A stretch of 17,232 nt of DNA from an uncultured cyanobacterium (GCA_938029995.1 CALHGI010000349.1:1-17232), one strand, 5' to 3'. Counted from the stretch's first letter, positions 1 to 7,994 are shown. The notes: generated from the sequence alone by a model not told the origin. Numbers and translations: made by a program.

Positions 1-748
1 TCACTGCATCATCCACAGTCAGGGCCGGGTTACCTAACACCAGCTCCCTAGATTCGCCGGGTTGAGGTGGGTGATCGACTAAGTGAGTCACCATGGTGGC
101 CACGTCCTGGGCATGGATGAAATGTAAGGTGCCGTCGGCGCTAAAAAATCGAATTAAATCAATCCACTGGGTAACGTCTGATAGTCCGCTAGAAATATGG
201 GAGTAGGGCTTGTCGGTATCACCCCCAAAAACAAGGGTGGGAAATAGGGTGGTGATTTTTGGAAAAATCGCCAGGTCCTTGAGTTTTTGGTGACATTGGT
301 GTTTGCTACGAATATAGTCAAACGACACCTGACCGGCTTCTTTGAGGGGCTGATTTTGCCGGTCTAAAATACTGGCTGTGGAAAAGTACAGGACTTGTTT
401 TAGCCGTTCAGGATTGAGCAGACTCATCACCTTAAGGTTACCGGTGACGTTGATGTCATAAATTGCAGGTGCTCCGCCCCAGGAAGTGGCGATGAGGATA
501 GCGCTATCCATGGTGGCTAGCAGATCAGCAAATCGATCGGCTTCACGAATATCCCCCTCTAGCACATGGACCCTTGGGTGTTGAGTTACATTTAGCTGCA
601 GTTTATTGGGATCGCGCAGCAGCAAGAAGAGTTCGTGATCCGTTTGGTGAAGCAGACTTTCGAGCGTATAGTGACCGATGCAGCCGCTAGAACCGGTAAT
701 AAAAATTCTTTGGGGAGATGGTCTGATATCTTCTGCCAGTTGACTCAC
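1..748 (-). CDS. NAD-dependent epimerase/dehydratase (extended SDR), C-terminus cut by window edge
   Basis: 249 codons are visible and the gene continues past base 1. The N-terminal Rossmann fold has the dinucleotide-binding motif GSSGCIG at residues 19-25, after a short IFIT beta strand. The SDR catalytic pair fits YIRSK (Tyr145, Lys149), with YFSTAS at 121-126 supplying the usual Ser/Thr. This matches extended SDR sugar-nucleotide epimerases/dehydratases or related NAD(P)-dependent reductases; the substrate cannot be read from the sequence. The start is GTG at 748: an in-frame TAG lies 39 bases upstream and no ATG lies between. There is no Shine-Dalgarno, but a TATAAT box sits only 18 bases upstream, so the mRNA leader would be very short. 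The gene follows hemE on the same strand, with a terminator between them, so it is probably transcribed separately. Family membership is secure; substrate is unknown. Confidence 0.85.
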   Translation of the reverse strand, partial: MSQLAEDIRPSPQRIFITGSSGCIGHYTLESLLHQTDHELFLLLRDPNKLQLNVTQHPRVHVLEGDIREADRFADLLATMDSAILIATSWGGAPAIYDINVTGNLKVMSLLNPERLKQVLYFSTASILDRQNQPLKEAGQVSFDYIRSKHQCHQKLKDLAIFPKITTLFPTLVFGGDTDKPYSHISSGLSDVTQWIDLIRFFSADGTLHFIHAQDVATMVTHLVDHPPQPGESRELVLGNPALTVDDAV

Positions 749-765
749 GGGTTGATGGGGCGCGG

Positions 766-771
766 ATTATA
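766..771 (-). promoter_or_regulatory. -10 box of the epimerase gene promoter
   Basis: The minus strand reads TATAAT exactly, 18 bases upstream of the GTG start at 748. I see no good -35 at 17 bases; a TTACGT-like sequence lies nearby. A start of transcription about 7 bases downstream would leave a leader of only about ten bases. This is inferred from consensus match alone. Confidence 0.4.
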
Positions 772-862
772 TTAAGCCCATACTATTGCCTTACGTAACA
801 GTGATGACACCTGATGTGACGCCTCACTCATTGCATAGGAATGGAGCAGGGTTGAACCAATT

Positions 863-916
863 AAAAACTACAACCCAATAGACCATAGGCTATTGAGCCT
901 AGGCTATGGGTTGTAG
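863..916 (-). terminator. Rho-independent terminator after hemE
   Basis: A 10-bp perfect inverted repeat (CTACAACCCA at 868-877, TGGGTTGTAG at 907-916) encloses a second hairpin (TAGGCT-ATTG-AGCCTA). Read on the minus strand, the stem is followed directly by TTTTTAATT (867-859). It lies 30 bases past the hemE stop, where an intrinsic terminator is expected, and separates hemE from the epimerase gene. Confidence 0.75.
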
Positions 917-945
917 CTCTGAGCGTAGCCTAGGCAAACTACCGT

Positions 946-2010
946 CTAGGCAGAAACGGCTAGTAGTTCTTCGAGACGCTTGCCAGTTTCAAAGAAGTGG
1001 GCGGCATTTTCTTCGGGGGTGCCAGGAAGAATACCGTGGCCGAGGTTCAAAATGTGGCCGCCCCACCCTGCTTTGCGAACGGTATCGAGGATGCGATCGC
1101 GAATAAAGTCCTTCGAACCAAACAGGACACCGGGATCTACATTACCCTGAACAATCATCTTGGGACCTAGACGACGACGGGCATCGGCCATGTCCACGGT
1201 CCAGTCCACGCTAATAATATCCACGCCCGACTCACCCATAATCTCTAGGACACCAGCACTGCCGCTGATGTAAAGGATTAATGGCGTGTCAGGGTGAGTT
1301 TCTTTAACCTGGCGCACAACTTGCTGCTGATAGGGCAGGGCAAAGGTGCGATAGTCCTCGGGGCTCAGCTGACCAGCCCAAGAGTCAAAGAGCTGTACCA
1401 CCTGAGCACCACAGTCAATTTGGTAGCGAACGTAGGTGGCAATGCCATCTGCTAGATGACTGAGCAGCTGGTGAAGCATTTTAGGTTCAGAGAACGCCAT
1501 GCCTTTGATCACCGAGTAGTTTTTAGAGCTTTTGCCCTCAACGGCATAGGCCGCTAAGGTCCAAGGAGAACCAACAAACCCTAAGACCGTAGACGCATTG
1601 CCCACTTCTTGCCGCAATGTGGACAAAATCTGCCGGATAAAGGGTAAATCTTCCTCAGGATTGAGCGGACGTAGGGCATCAATTTGAGCCTGGGTACGAA
1701 TGGCGGGCTCAATCATCGGCCCCTTACTTTCGACGATATCAAAGGGAATTCCCATGCCTGGAAGGGGAGTCAAAATGTCTGAAAACATAATGACGCCATC
1801 AGGTTGAAACGCACGCCAAGGCTGTAGTGAAATCTCAATGGCAAGTTCTGGATTTTCCGAACGCTCGCGGAAGGAAGGATACTTTTCACGCAGATCGCGA
1901 TAGATCTTCATGTATCGCCCCGCCTGACGCATCATCCAGACCGGTGGTCGATCCAAGATTTCGCCCTTGGCGGCTCTTAACAAATAGGGCGTTTGATCAG
2001 GTTGGGTCAT
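946..2010 (-). CDS. hemE: Uroporphyrinogen decarboxylase
   Basis: 354 aa, the usual full length. HemE decarboxylates the four acetate side chains of uroporphyrinogen III to give coproporphyrinogen III in the cytoplasm, on the common route to heme, chlorophyll and, in cyanobacteria, phycobilins. The signature [13 protein letters not shown] lies at residues 22-34 and contains the substrate-binding arginines (Arg28, Arg32). [13 protein letters not shown] holds the conserved catalytic Asp78; Tyr155 follows [20 protein letters not shown] holds His325. The start ATG at 2010 directly precedes the conserved N-terminus. The gene is divergent from the bilin lyase at 2211, with about 200 bases between start codons, and is followed by a terminator at 863-916. 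A HIP1 site lies inside it at 1093-1100. Nothing is missing or unusual. Confidence 0.98.
   Translation of the reverse strand: MTQPDQTPYLLRAAKGEILDRPPVWMMRQAGRYMKIYRDLREKYPSFRERSENPELAIEISLQPWRAFQPDGVIMFSDILTPLPGMGIPFDIVESKGPMIEPAIRTQAQIDALRPLNPEEDLPFIRQILSTLRQEVGNASTVLGFVGSPWTLAAYAVEGKSSKNYSVIKGMAFSEPKMLHQLLSHLADGIATYVRYQIDCGAQVVQLFDSWAGQLSPEDYRTFALPYQQQVVRQVKETHPDTPLILYISGSAGVLEIMGESGVDIISVDWTVDMADARRRLGPKMIVQGNVDPGVLFGSKDFIRDRILDTVRKAGWGGHILNLGHGILPGTPEENAAHFFETGKRLEELLAVSA
1093..1100. repeat. HIP1 octamer (one of seven)
   Basis: GCGATCGC occurs at 1093-1100, 2469-2476, 4649-4656, 8566-8573, 8908-8915, 12655-12662 and 16004-16011. HIP1 is the highly repeated palindrome of many cyanobacterial genomes. 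All but possibly the 8908 copy lie inside confident coding regions. Confidence 0.9.
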
Positions 2011-2210
2011 TGAAATCTCACTACAGACTAAAGTAGGTTTTTCTTTGCATCTGTTAGCTTATCATTGCGAATTGCCCCAATGACTGGAGACGTCTGGCTT
2101 GCGTGGGTTTTGGCCCATGGGCTAATGTTTTTTTTCGTGGCCGTAGCGGCGTAAACTTAAAGGCAGATAACGAATTGTGGCCACTTGTGTCGCTTTATTC
2201 AGACCTATTC

Positions 2211-2723
2211 ATGCAGAATGTGAACTTTTTTAAAAAGCACGGTGGGCGATGGTTCTCGCAACGTACCACGCATTACTTAAAGGCAGGGGAGTCTAAAGCA
2301 GGTAAATCTGATTTGGAAGTCACCTATGTGGAGGCTAACGCTGATGATGTGGTGCAGCTATGTGCGGCGGTCAACTGCTCGGCTGAGCATAGTTTAGGGG
2401 GCCTCCGGATTAATCAGAAAAGTACTATCCTTGGCGGCCAAATACGGGAACAGTCAACCCTGGTAATTGCGATCGCAGCCGATGAGCACAGCGGCCAATT
2501 GCTACGACAGGTAGATGATCAAACCCCATCTCAGCCGAGTCAGTACCATCTAGAAAATGACATCCTCACCGTCACCACTGAAACCAATGGATTACGCTCA
2601 GAAGAGCGTTGGTGGTTTATCACCGATAAGTTACGCATGCGTACCAACGTTCTGAGTGATGACACAGGCCAAGTAATGGCATCCTTTTGCTCAGAAATTC
2701 GCATGGGAGATGTCAAAGCCTAG
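2211..2723 (+). CDS. Phycobiliprotein bilin lyase, CpcS/CpeS family
   Basis: 170 aa from the chosen start. Proteins of this family are lipocalin-fold lyases that attach phycocyanobilin or related bilins to a conserved cysteine of phycobiliproteins. Family marks are the N-terminal FFKKHGGRWFSQRTTHY (residues 6-22), EERWWFITDKLRMRT (131-145) and the C-terminal MASFCSEIRM (156-165). An upstream ATG at 2103 is in frame, but its 36 extra residues do not look like the family and the T-rich DNA there looks non-coding, so 2211 is preferred. No clear Shine-Dalgarno is visible. The gene is divergent from hemE and converges on the gene at 2720-3424, sharing stop-codon bases. I cannot tell which member (CpcS, CpcU or CpeS type) this is or which subunit it serves. 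Confidence 0.88.
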   Translation: MQNVNFFKKHGGRWFSQRTTHYLKAGESKAGKSDLEVTYVEANADDVVQLCAAVNCSAEHSLGGLRINQKSTILGGQIREQSTLVIAIAADEHSGQLLRQVDDQTPSQPSQYHLENDILTVTTETNGLRSEERWWFITDKLRMRTNVLSDDTGQVMASFCSEIRMGDVKA

Positions 2724-3424
2724 ACATAACGTTTGCGAGGTCTGGGCCTAAAGGGCTGAATCGGCACCGATGAAATCGCCAGCCCATGGTCCGAACCGGG
2801 GGATAGGGTCCCATCCACACTGGACACCTCAAACTTTAGCCCCTGGAAACTAGAAGGCTCCGTCTGCCCAGGTGCCCCGTAACCAGAACCAAAACCAGCC
2901 CCATTCGCTTGATAAACCGCCACCAGCGTATCAACCGCAGCCACGGGAAAAGCCTCGATGGAAAAATTAGAGTCCCCAGTGCGGCTGATAACCGAAGATT
3001 CAGCCATGATCTTGCTGACTTTTGGGTTAGGGCCAGGGGGCGCCGACCATGGCGTGCCGTCATCGCTATCCACCGTGCCCCGTGGCCCCATCGACTGTGT
3101 CGCCATTGCGTGAGACGGCATGGACGTCGACAACTGGGATGGCACCCCCAGCTGAGTGATCAGCGCTTGCTCAAAGCCAGAGGTAAAATGCCGGAGGGGT
3201 TGGCCTCTGCGCTGCCAAATAGTCAGAATATGCTGCACCGAAATAATCTTGTATCGCCCCTGATAAATCGCCTCAATGATGGCATCTCGAATCCAGGGCG
3301 CCCGGTACTTATTCAACCAATACAAAACCTGACTTTCAGGGCCATATTCGTCTAAATCCAGGCTAAAAGACTTAATTAAAGTAATGGCCTGCTGTGCTTC
3401 TTGAGCGATGTCTAGCGCCACCAT
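2720..3424 (-). CDS. Conserved-looking protein of unknown function
   Basis: 234 aa; I recognise the style of a cyanobacterial conserved hypothetical but not a named family. Residues about 19-91 form a compact, aromatic- and helix-rich module (YWLNKYRAPWIRDAIIEAIYQGRYK, then SVQHILTIWQRRGQP), which could be a small helical binding fold; that is speculation. Residues about 92-220 are Ser/Pro/Gly-rich and probably disordered. The protein ends in a very basic tail, PFRPRPRKRYV. There is no signal peptide or membrane segment. The ATG at 3424 has a good Shine-Dalgarno (AGAGGT, about 9 bases upstream). It is convergent with the lyase gene, and the two stop codons overlap in the sequence CTAG at 2720-2723. 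Confidence 0.72.
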   Translation of the reverse strand: MVALDIAQEAQQAITLIKSFSLDLDEYGPESQVLYWLNKYRAPWIRDAIIEAIYQGRYKIISVQHILTIWQRRGQPLRHFTSGFEQALITQLGVPSQLSTSMPSHAMATQSMGPRGTVDSDDGTPWSAPPGPNPKVSKIMAESSVISRTGDSNFSIEAFPVAAVDTLVAVYQANGAGFGSGYGAPGQTEPSSFQGLKFEVSSVDGTLSPGSDHGLAISSVPIQPFRPRPRKRYV

Positions 3425-3853
3425 AATGAGTTACCTCTAGCCGAATCTATTAATTAGTTCATCTTGTTACTAACAATTTCCTAATACATTTAGAAAATCA
3501 TAGTTACAGTTTTATTGATGTCCATCAGTCTGAACCTTCATGTTACCCATGGCATCCATCAGACTATGTAAAACCATAAATGTCCCTAAAAGCCTTAAGC
3601 GACAGCAGCCTCAGCCACCCCACAATCGCCCCATCCAGCCATCTAACACTACATCAAGCCTTAATACGGCCCTGGAAGCCCGATCATTCCTTACACAAGC
3701 CGTAGTCATGACCATGCAGCACCCGCCAGACCAAACTTTAAGGCAAGGTGCATGGTCTTTACTAACCATCATTCCCCGAATCTCAGACTTTCCGTGCTAA
3801 AAAGCGAAAAATCATCAAAATAGGGTATCTAAAGCAGCATCCTGAGGGCAGAC
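3425..3853. other. Gene-free interval, no convincing feature
   Basis: 429 bases between the divergently placed minus-strand gene at 2720-3424 and the end of the DUF3769 gene. The part next to 3424 is A/T-rich and should hold that gene's promoter, though no clear -35/-10 pair stands out. An 86-codon plus-strand frame at 3540-3800 has no Shine-Dalgarno, no recognisable motif and a low-complexity Pro/Gln/Ser stretch, so I do not call it. The region 3832-3864, overlapping the end of the DUF3769 gene, has a weak AGCAGC...GCTGCT inverted repeat without a T-run. Confidence 0.5.
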
Positions 3854-6370
3854 TCAACGCTGCTCGATCACCCCACTATCTACCTGACGAATATTCGGCT
3901 CATCAAAAGGACTCCCACTGCCTAGCCAGTTAAAGTTGCTCAGCCTAAACCCAACAGAGCCAGTAGATCTCGTAGGGCTATAACGGAGCACCAAGCCATA
4001 GGTGCGACGGCTATACTCGGCAATGATTTCAGTATTGACTTCTTCGCCGGTATTGATATTGATCGATGTCTGAAAACCCAGTAACACCGGACCAAAAATT
4101 TGTTGAAGAATACCAAAGGTCAAAATACGACGATCCACATTTCGATCAAACAAAAATGGGGAGCTATCGCTAGATATCAGGTCCTGGGAGTAGCCCAAAT
4201 TAAAACGGGTGTAGTCAAAAAAATTTTTAGACAGATGGCCGATTTGACCATCAAAACGCACATCACCCACCAGTTCTTCTTGGAAGTCCCCACTCGTGTA
4301 GTAAGAACCAACGCCCAATAGACTGACATTGAGATTTAAAAAAGGAACTAACGGACGGGGGGTATAACGTAAACCTTCCGTTTGGGTGGCAGGCAAAGCT
4401 TTTCCCCGCCAAAGGTTAAACCGTTTTCTCAAGCGGGCACTCCCCTGAAAACGCCCTAAGCTAATGCGGTTATTGTCCCTGGGGGGGGGATCAAGCAGAT
4501 CCAGACGGTTGGTATTAGCTGTAATCCACTGCCCACCGACTTGATACGTTAAGAGCAGGCCACGCTGATCTAAGTTGATCACAGGTGAAATCAAAACTGT
4601 GCCCAGGCTAGATTGCACAGTTTGAAACCCCAGGCTGCCATTGAACAAGCGATCGCGATAGCTATATTCAGTCGCCAGAAGATGATTGCCAATCAGCAAG
4701 CGATTGCGAATATTCCCCCGCAGGTTATCTTCAAGATTGTCAAATTCCAACCCCGTGAGTGTCGCCCTAGCGGAAATATCGGAACGAGGACTCAGACGAG
4801 TATCGAAGTCCATCTCGACACCAAAGACCTCTGAGTCTAGAGCCCCTTGGTTCAGAGCACGCTCTATAAAATACTGGGGGGTAATACTGAAGTTAGTAGA
4901 CTCATTACGGATCAAGGGAAATTCACTTTCCAGAAAAAGCCCCCCCCGCTCCCGGGAGTCACTACCCACATTAATCACAAAAGGATTAACCTGATTCGGA
5001 TCCACCGCCCCACGATTCAGAACATACCGCGACTTAAAAAGGGGTAAGGCTAACCCTTGGTCAAAGACTAGGCGAGGATTTTCAGTCGTGAGGAGATCGG
5101 CCGTGGGGGATAGGGTGACCAGCGTTAGCCGATTAGTGCGATATTCTAATTCGGGTGGAGAAAAAGGATCATTCGTTAACCGCACATCTTCCGCAATCCA
5201 GGCTTCGGAATCGAAGTGGACTCGGGCCGCTTCAAAACGCAGGCGGGTCAAGCCTCCTTCACCGGAGGGGAAGGAACTAGGGGCATTGCCCCGGATGCTA
5301 GAACTAAGTTCTAACCCACCTGCACTGGTAACGTTCGTGACGTCGCTATCTGGATTGAGGGGATCAAACACCGTACGGCTGTTGATTGAACCCTCAACGG
5401 GTGAAGCAAAGTCATCTTCAAAGTCAGGGAAAAACAACTCACCCCTGGTTTCAAAAATGGTGCCCGACTCTTGGAGCAGGTTGTACTCAGCCCGTTCCCC
5501 TCTAACTTCTTGCTCTCCACGAGTCAAGATGACATTTCCCTCTGCTAAGACATAGCGGTTGTTGAGGTTAATCCACATCTCATCCGCCAGAAGGAAGGCA
5601 TTTTTGAGCCTAAACACAACATTGCCTCGGGCCGTCACCACCTGTCTGATGGCATCAAAGCTTTGGGTATCGGATGTAATTTCTAGTCTAGAAAGGTCCA
5701 AAGGCTCAGGTTCATCGGTTATGGGAGAACCTGCCCCAGGGTCGGCGTTGTCTAAACTCGTATCAGGAGCATTCTGTAATGGAGCGCCATCTAACGCTGG
5801 GTCTAAGACGTCATCAGCCCCATCTAAGACTTCAGTTACTGACTCTGTTTCTAAAACATCTGAGTCCAACGCATCCGGATCTAACGTATCCGCAGTATCC
5901 CCATCTAAATCTATTGCGTTGGGTTCCAACTGCTCAAGGTCGGTAGCCTCATCAGGTAGCTCTAGAGCATCCGTCTCCAACTGTTGCTCTAGATTATCTA
6001 AATCTACCGAATCCAGATCGCCAAATACCTCGGAATCTAGATCAGCATCAACGTCTCCACTGCCGTTGTCTAAAGGAGTATCCTCTAAAGTCGGTTCGAG
6101 AGTTTCCTCGGACAGCTCGGGGCCTGCTAAATCATCTGAGAAGGGTAGAGAAGGTAACTGGGCGAGATTGGGCTGGGAGAAATCTAGAAAACTTGTGTCT
6201 GAGAGTTGTTCGGGGGGAATCAGGCTGTGGGGAGCAGCGGGGGGTGCCGCCGCAACATCGATCGAGAACCGCGCCACTGAGGATTGCATGGCTGGGGTCG
6301 CGGCGACGCTAATGAAAACCGGTGGCGAATGGCTGAGGGATGGTTCAGGAGGTAAATCGATTGGGGCCAT
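3854..6370 (-). CDS. DUF3769-type OstA/LptD-like outer-membrane protein with acidic N-terminal segment
   Basis: 838 aa. Residues about 228-312 resemble the OstA/LptA fold (ITSDTQSFD, VTARGNVVFRL, LADEMWINL, YVLAEGNVILTRGEQEVRGERAEYNL), the repeating beta pattern seen in LPS-transport proteins. Residues about 430-815 alternate aromatic and polar strands as expected for a large outer-membrane beta-barrel. This matches the cyanobacterial DUF3769 group, considered LptD-like, so a role in placing lipopolysaccharide in the outer membrane is likely but inferred. Residues about 59-226 are an unusual Asp/Glu/Leu-rich low-complexity segment. No classical Sec signal peptide is visible at the N-terminus, which is Pro-rich; an in-frame TAG upstream excludes a longer ATG-initiated form. 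The 3' end lies about 430 bases from the next gene. psbI lies just upstream on the same strand, separated by a strong hairpin. Confidence 0.82.
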   Translation of the reverse strand: MAPIDLPPEPSLSHSPPVFISVAATPAMQSSVARFSIDVAAAPPAAPHSLIPPEQLSDTSFLDFSQPNLAQLPSLPFSDDLAGPELSEETLEPTLEDTPLDNGSGDVDADLDSEVFGDLDSVDLDNLEQQLETDALELPDEATDLEQLEPNAIDLDGDTADTLDPDALDSDVLETESVTEVLDGADDVLDPALDGAPLQNAPDTSLDNADPGAGSPITDEPEPLDLSRLEITSDTQSFDAIRQVVTARGNVVFRLKNAFLLADEMWINLNNRYVLAEGNVILTRGEQEVRGERAEYNLLQESGTIFETRGELFFPDFEDDFASPVEGSINSRTVFDPLNPDSDVTNVTSAGGLELSSSIRGNAPSSFPSGEGGLTRLRFEAARVHFDSEAWIAEDVRLTNDPFSPPELEYRTNRLTLVTLSPTADLLTTENPRLVFDQGLALPLFKSRYVLNRGAVDPNQVNPFVINVGSDSRERGGLFLESEFPLIRNESTNFSITPQYFIERALNQGALDSEVFGVEMDFDTRLSPRSDISARATLTGLEFDNLEDNLRGNIRNRLLIGNHLLATEYSYRDRLFNGSLGFQTVQSSLGTVLISPVINLDQRGLLLTYQVGGQWITANTNRLDLLDPPPRDNNRISLGRFQGSARLRKRFNLWRGKALPATQTEGLRYTPRPLVPFLNLNVSLLGVGSYYTSGDFQEELVGDVRFDGQIGHLSKNFFDYTRFNLGYSQDLISSDSSPFLFDRNVDRRILTFGILQQIFGPVLLGFQTSININTGEEVNTEIIAEYSRRTYGLVLRYSPTRSTGSVGFRLSNFNWLGSGSPFDEPNIRQVDSGVIEQR

Positions 6371-6468
6371 GGATATGATTAAAAACGGCCAATGGTCAGC
6401 AGACTAAGGCTAACCCTCATGAACACAAGCGTTGAAAGTTAACTATAGGAGAAATGCACTCGCATTAA

Positions 6469-6499
6469 AGGCTCCTTAGCTGAGATAGCTAAGGAGCCT
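6469..6499 (-). terminator. Perfect hairpin after psbI, probable terminator
   Basis: A 13-bp perfect inverted repeat (AGGCTCCTTAGCT and AGCTAAGGAGCCT) with a 5-base loop lies 47 bases past the psbI stop and about 100 bases before the DUF3769 start. On the minus strand the stem is followed by only TTAATG, a weak T-run, so termination may be partial or the hairpin may also protect the psbI mRNA 3' end. Confidence 0.6.
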
Positions 6500-6545
6500 A
6501 ATCAAAATTCATTGGAACTTTTTCGGACCTAGCGTGTAGCAGAAA

Positions 6546-6662
6546 TTATTCCATATCTTGACGCCCAGGGTTCCGAGCGGGGTCACCATTGAGAAAGCCA
6601 AAGATGAACAGGCCTACAAAGAATGCAACAGTCAGGTATACAACGATCTTTAGAGTCAGCAT
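6546..6662 (-). CDS. psbI: Photosystem II reaction center protein I
   Basis: 38 aa, the standard length. PsbI is a single-span thylakoid membrane subunit of the photosystem II core, next to D1 and CP43, involved in stability and assembly of the core. The translation begins [20 protein letters not shown] and ends [13 protein letters not shown], matching the family from first to last residue: one membrane helix at about residues 6-25 and the conserved soluble tail with DPxRNPGR. The ATG at 6662 has a Shine-Dalgarno (GGAG, 8-9 bases upstream). It is a short gene standing alone, with a probable promoter at 6691-6716 and a hairpin terminator after it. Confidence 0.97.
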   Translation of the reverse strand: MLTLKIVVYLTVAFFVGLFIFGFLNGDPARNPGRQDME

Positions 6663-6690
6663 CGGGAGTCTCCAAGGACAGACACTTAAA

Positions 6691-6716
6691 TTTATATAAA
6701 AACTATTCTATCGCAA
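6691..6716 (-). promoter_or_regulatory. Possible psbI promoter
   Basis: The minus strand has TATAAA at 6696-6691, about 29 bases upstream of the psbI ATG, within an A/T-rich stretch. A TTGCGA at 6716-6711 could serve as -35 but the spacer would be only 14 bases. The -10 is credible by position; the -35 is doubtful. Confidence 0.35.
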
Positions 6717-6732
6717 CATTGAATTCATATAT

Positions 6733-7614
6733 CTAATCTATGGCCATAATCGCAACACCACTGACCATAATCGCCGCGCCCAGCAGTCGTTCTCGTAGTC
6801 TTATTTCACCAAAAAGAAAATAGCCAAACCCAACTGAAATCATCGTGCTCATGCGTTTGACGGCAACTACTTGGGCGACGGGAGCCATGGTTAATGCGGC
6901 AAATTGTAGCGATACCCCGACGGCGATAAATAGTCCTGCCAGTACGATGAATTTGGCTTGGGCCCTCATGGGACCGATGACGGCGGGGAAGCCGTGGAGA
7001 AAGATTCGCTGCCCGACGAAGGGCACCATGCCCATGGCAACCATGGCAAATAGGGACATACCCCAGAAAAGGGAGGATGAGTTGAGGGTGCCGACCTTGT
7101 CAAAGTTGGAGGTAATGCTCCAAATGAAGGCGACCCCCACCATGGCCCGACTCCCAGCATTGGTGGCGATGGTTCGTAACGGTGCCAGGGTAAAGCCTTG
7201 GCTTGATTTCAAGTTGAGGACATAGGAGCCCACAATTAAGAAAACTACGCCGACCGCATCCAGGCCCGTGGGCCATTCGCCAACGATGATGGGGGAAGTC
7301 ACCAGGAGAAACAGTGGAGTCAGGGTGACTAATGGCACTGTCAGGGAAAGGTCGGCGGTTTTAATGGCGCGAAAATAGAGGGTAAAGGCCAAGATATTGA
7401 GACTTCCCCCCACGAGCAGGGCCAAGCCATAGCGGGGACCGAGGGGGGGCATCCCTTCGGTGACTAACATGAAACTCCCCATTAATAGGGCGCCCACGGT
7501 ACTAAAGCCCAATAGAACGGAATATTCATCAACGGATTTGAGGGCCTGTTTGCCGGTGACATCTTTGAGGGCTTCGCACAGGGCTGTGCCACTGGATAGC
7601 AGGAGCCAGAGCAT
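6733..7614 (-). CDS. EamA/DMT-family transporter
   Basis: 293 aa from ATG at 7614. The protein is almost entirely hydrophobic, with about ten predicted membrane spans in two similar halves, the layout of EamA (DMT superfamily) transporters. The first half includes FTLYFRAIKTADLSLTVPL and LFLLVTSPIIVGEWPT; the second repeats the pattern with LQFAALTMAPVAQVVAVKR and FGYFLFGEIRLRERLLGA, the typical EamA signature of a helix pair followed by a charged hinge. These proteins export or import small metabolites across the inner membrane; the substrate is unknown. A TTG nine bases upstream (7623) is an alternative start, but ATG is preferred. The gene at 7665-7994 lies 50 bases upstream on the same strand, so the two may be co-transcribed. 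Confidence 0.88.
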   Translation of the reverse strand: MLWLLLSSGTALCEALKDVTGKQALKSVDEYSVLLGFSTVGALLMGSFMLVTEGMPPLGPRYGLALLVGGSLNILAFTLYFRAIKTADLSLTVPLVTLTPLFLLVTSPIIVGEWPTGLDAVGVVFLIVGSYVLNLKSSQGFTLAPLRTIATNAGSRAMVGVAFIWSITSNFDKVGTLNSSSLFWGMSLFAMVAMGMVPFVGQRIFLHGFPAVIGPMRAQAKFIVLAGLFIAVGVSLQFAALTMAPVAQVVAVKRMSTMISVGFGYFLFGEIRLRERLLGAAIMVSGVAIMAID

Positions 7615-7664
7615 ATAAATCAACTATTTTGAGGGAGGGCTATGTCGGGTTGAATGGGGCGATA

Positions 7665-7994
7665 CTAGTCACCACAACAGCGATCAATGCCTAAGCTATC
7701 TAAAAGCAAATCCCCCACGGCATTGGCGACGGCAAATTCACTGTAGAAACTTTTGGAAAAGTCAAAGGCCTGCATTTCGGTCAAAATTGCCATAACCAGG
7801 GGGATGAGTTCATTTTCGCCTTCCATACGTTGACGGACGAAGACTTGGGACGCACGCTTAGCAATATCTTGGTTAACGGCCTCTGGTAAAAATTCGGTAT
7901 CTAACCATTGCTGCAAGGATGCTTTGAGCCATTCGCCTTCCTGCTCTGGGTTTTGAGAGGCGGGTAACGTGACAGATTGAATCGGTTCAGTCAT
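7665..7994 (-). CDS. Small protein of unknown function
   Basis: 109 aa, acidic, without signal peptide or membrane segment. The body (residues about 22-100) is predicted mostly helical: EWLKASLQQWLDTEFLPEA, ASQVFVRQRMEGENELIPL, AFDFSKSFYSEFAVANAVGDLLL. It ends in a cysteine pair, DRCCGD, which might bind metal or form a disulfide; this is a guess. I do not recognise a named family, but the regular composition and good placement between aat and the transporter gene support a real gene. It is divergent from aat (131 bases between starts) and lies just upstream of the EamA gene, so it may head a two-gene transcript. Confidence 0.75.
   Translation of the reverse strand: MTEPIQSVTLPASQNPEQEGEWLKASLQQWLDTEFLPEAVNQDIAKRASQVFVRQRMEGENELIPLVMAILTEMQAFDFSKSFYSEFAVANAVGDLLLDSLGIDRCCGD

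Noticed and set aside
2103..2210. 36-codon N-terminal extension of the bilin lyase
   Set aside because: Not family-like and encoded by T-rich DNA with a palindrome; the conserved start is at 2211.
3540..3800. 86-codon plus-strand open frame
   Set aside because: No ribosome binding site, no recognisable motif, compositionally poor translation.
5559..6407. 282-codon plus-strand open frame opposite the DUF3769 gene
   Set aside because: It is the antisense of the acidic repeat segment; the Ser-rich translation is what antisense of GAT/TCT-type repeats produces, and no domain is seen.
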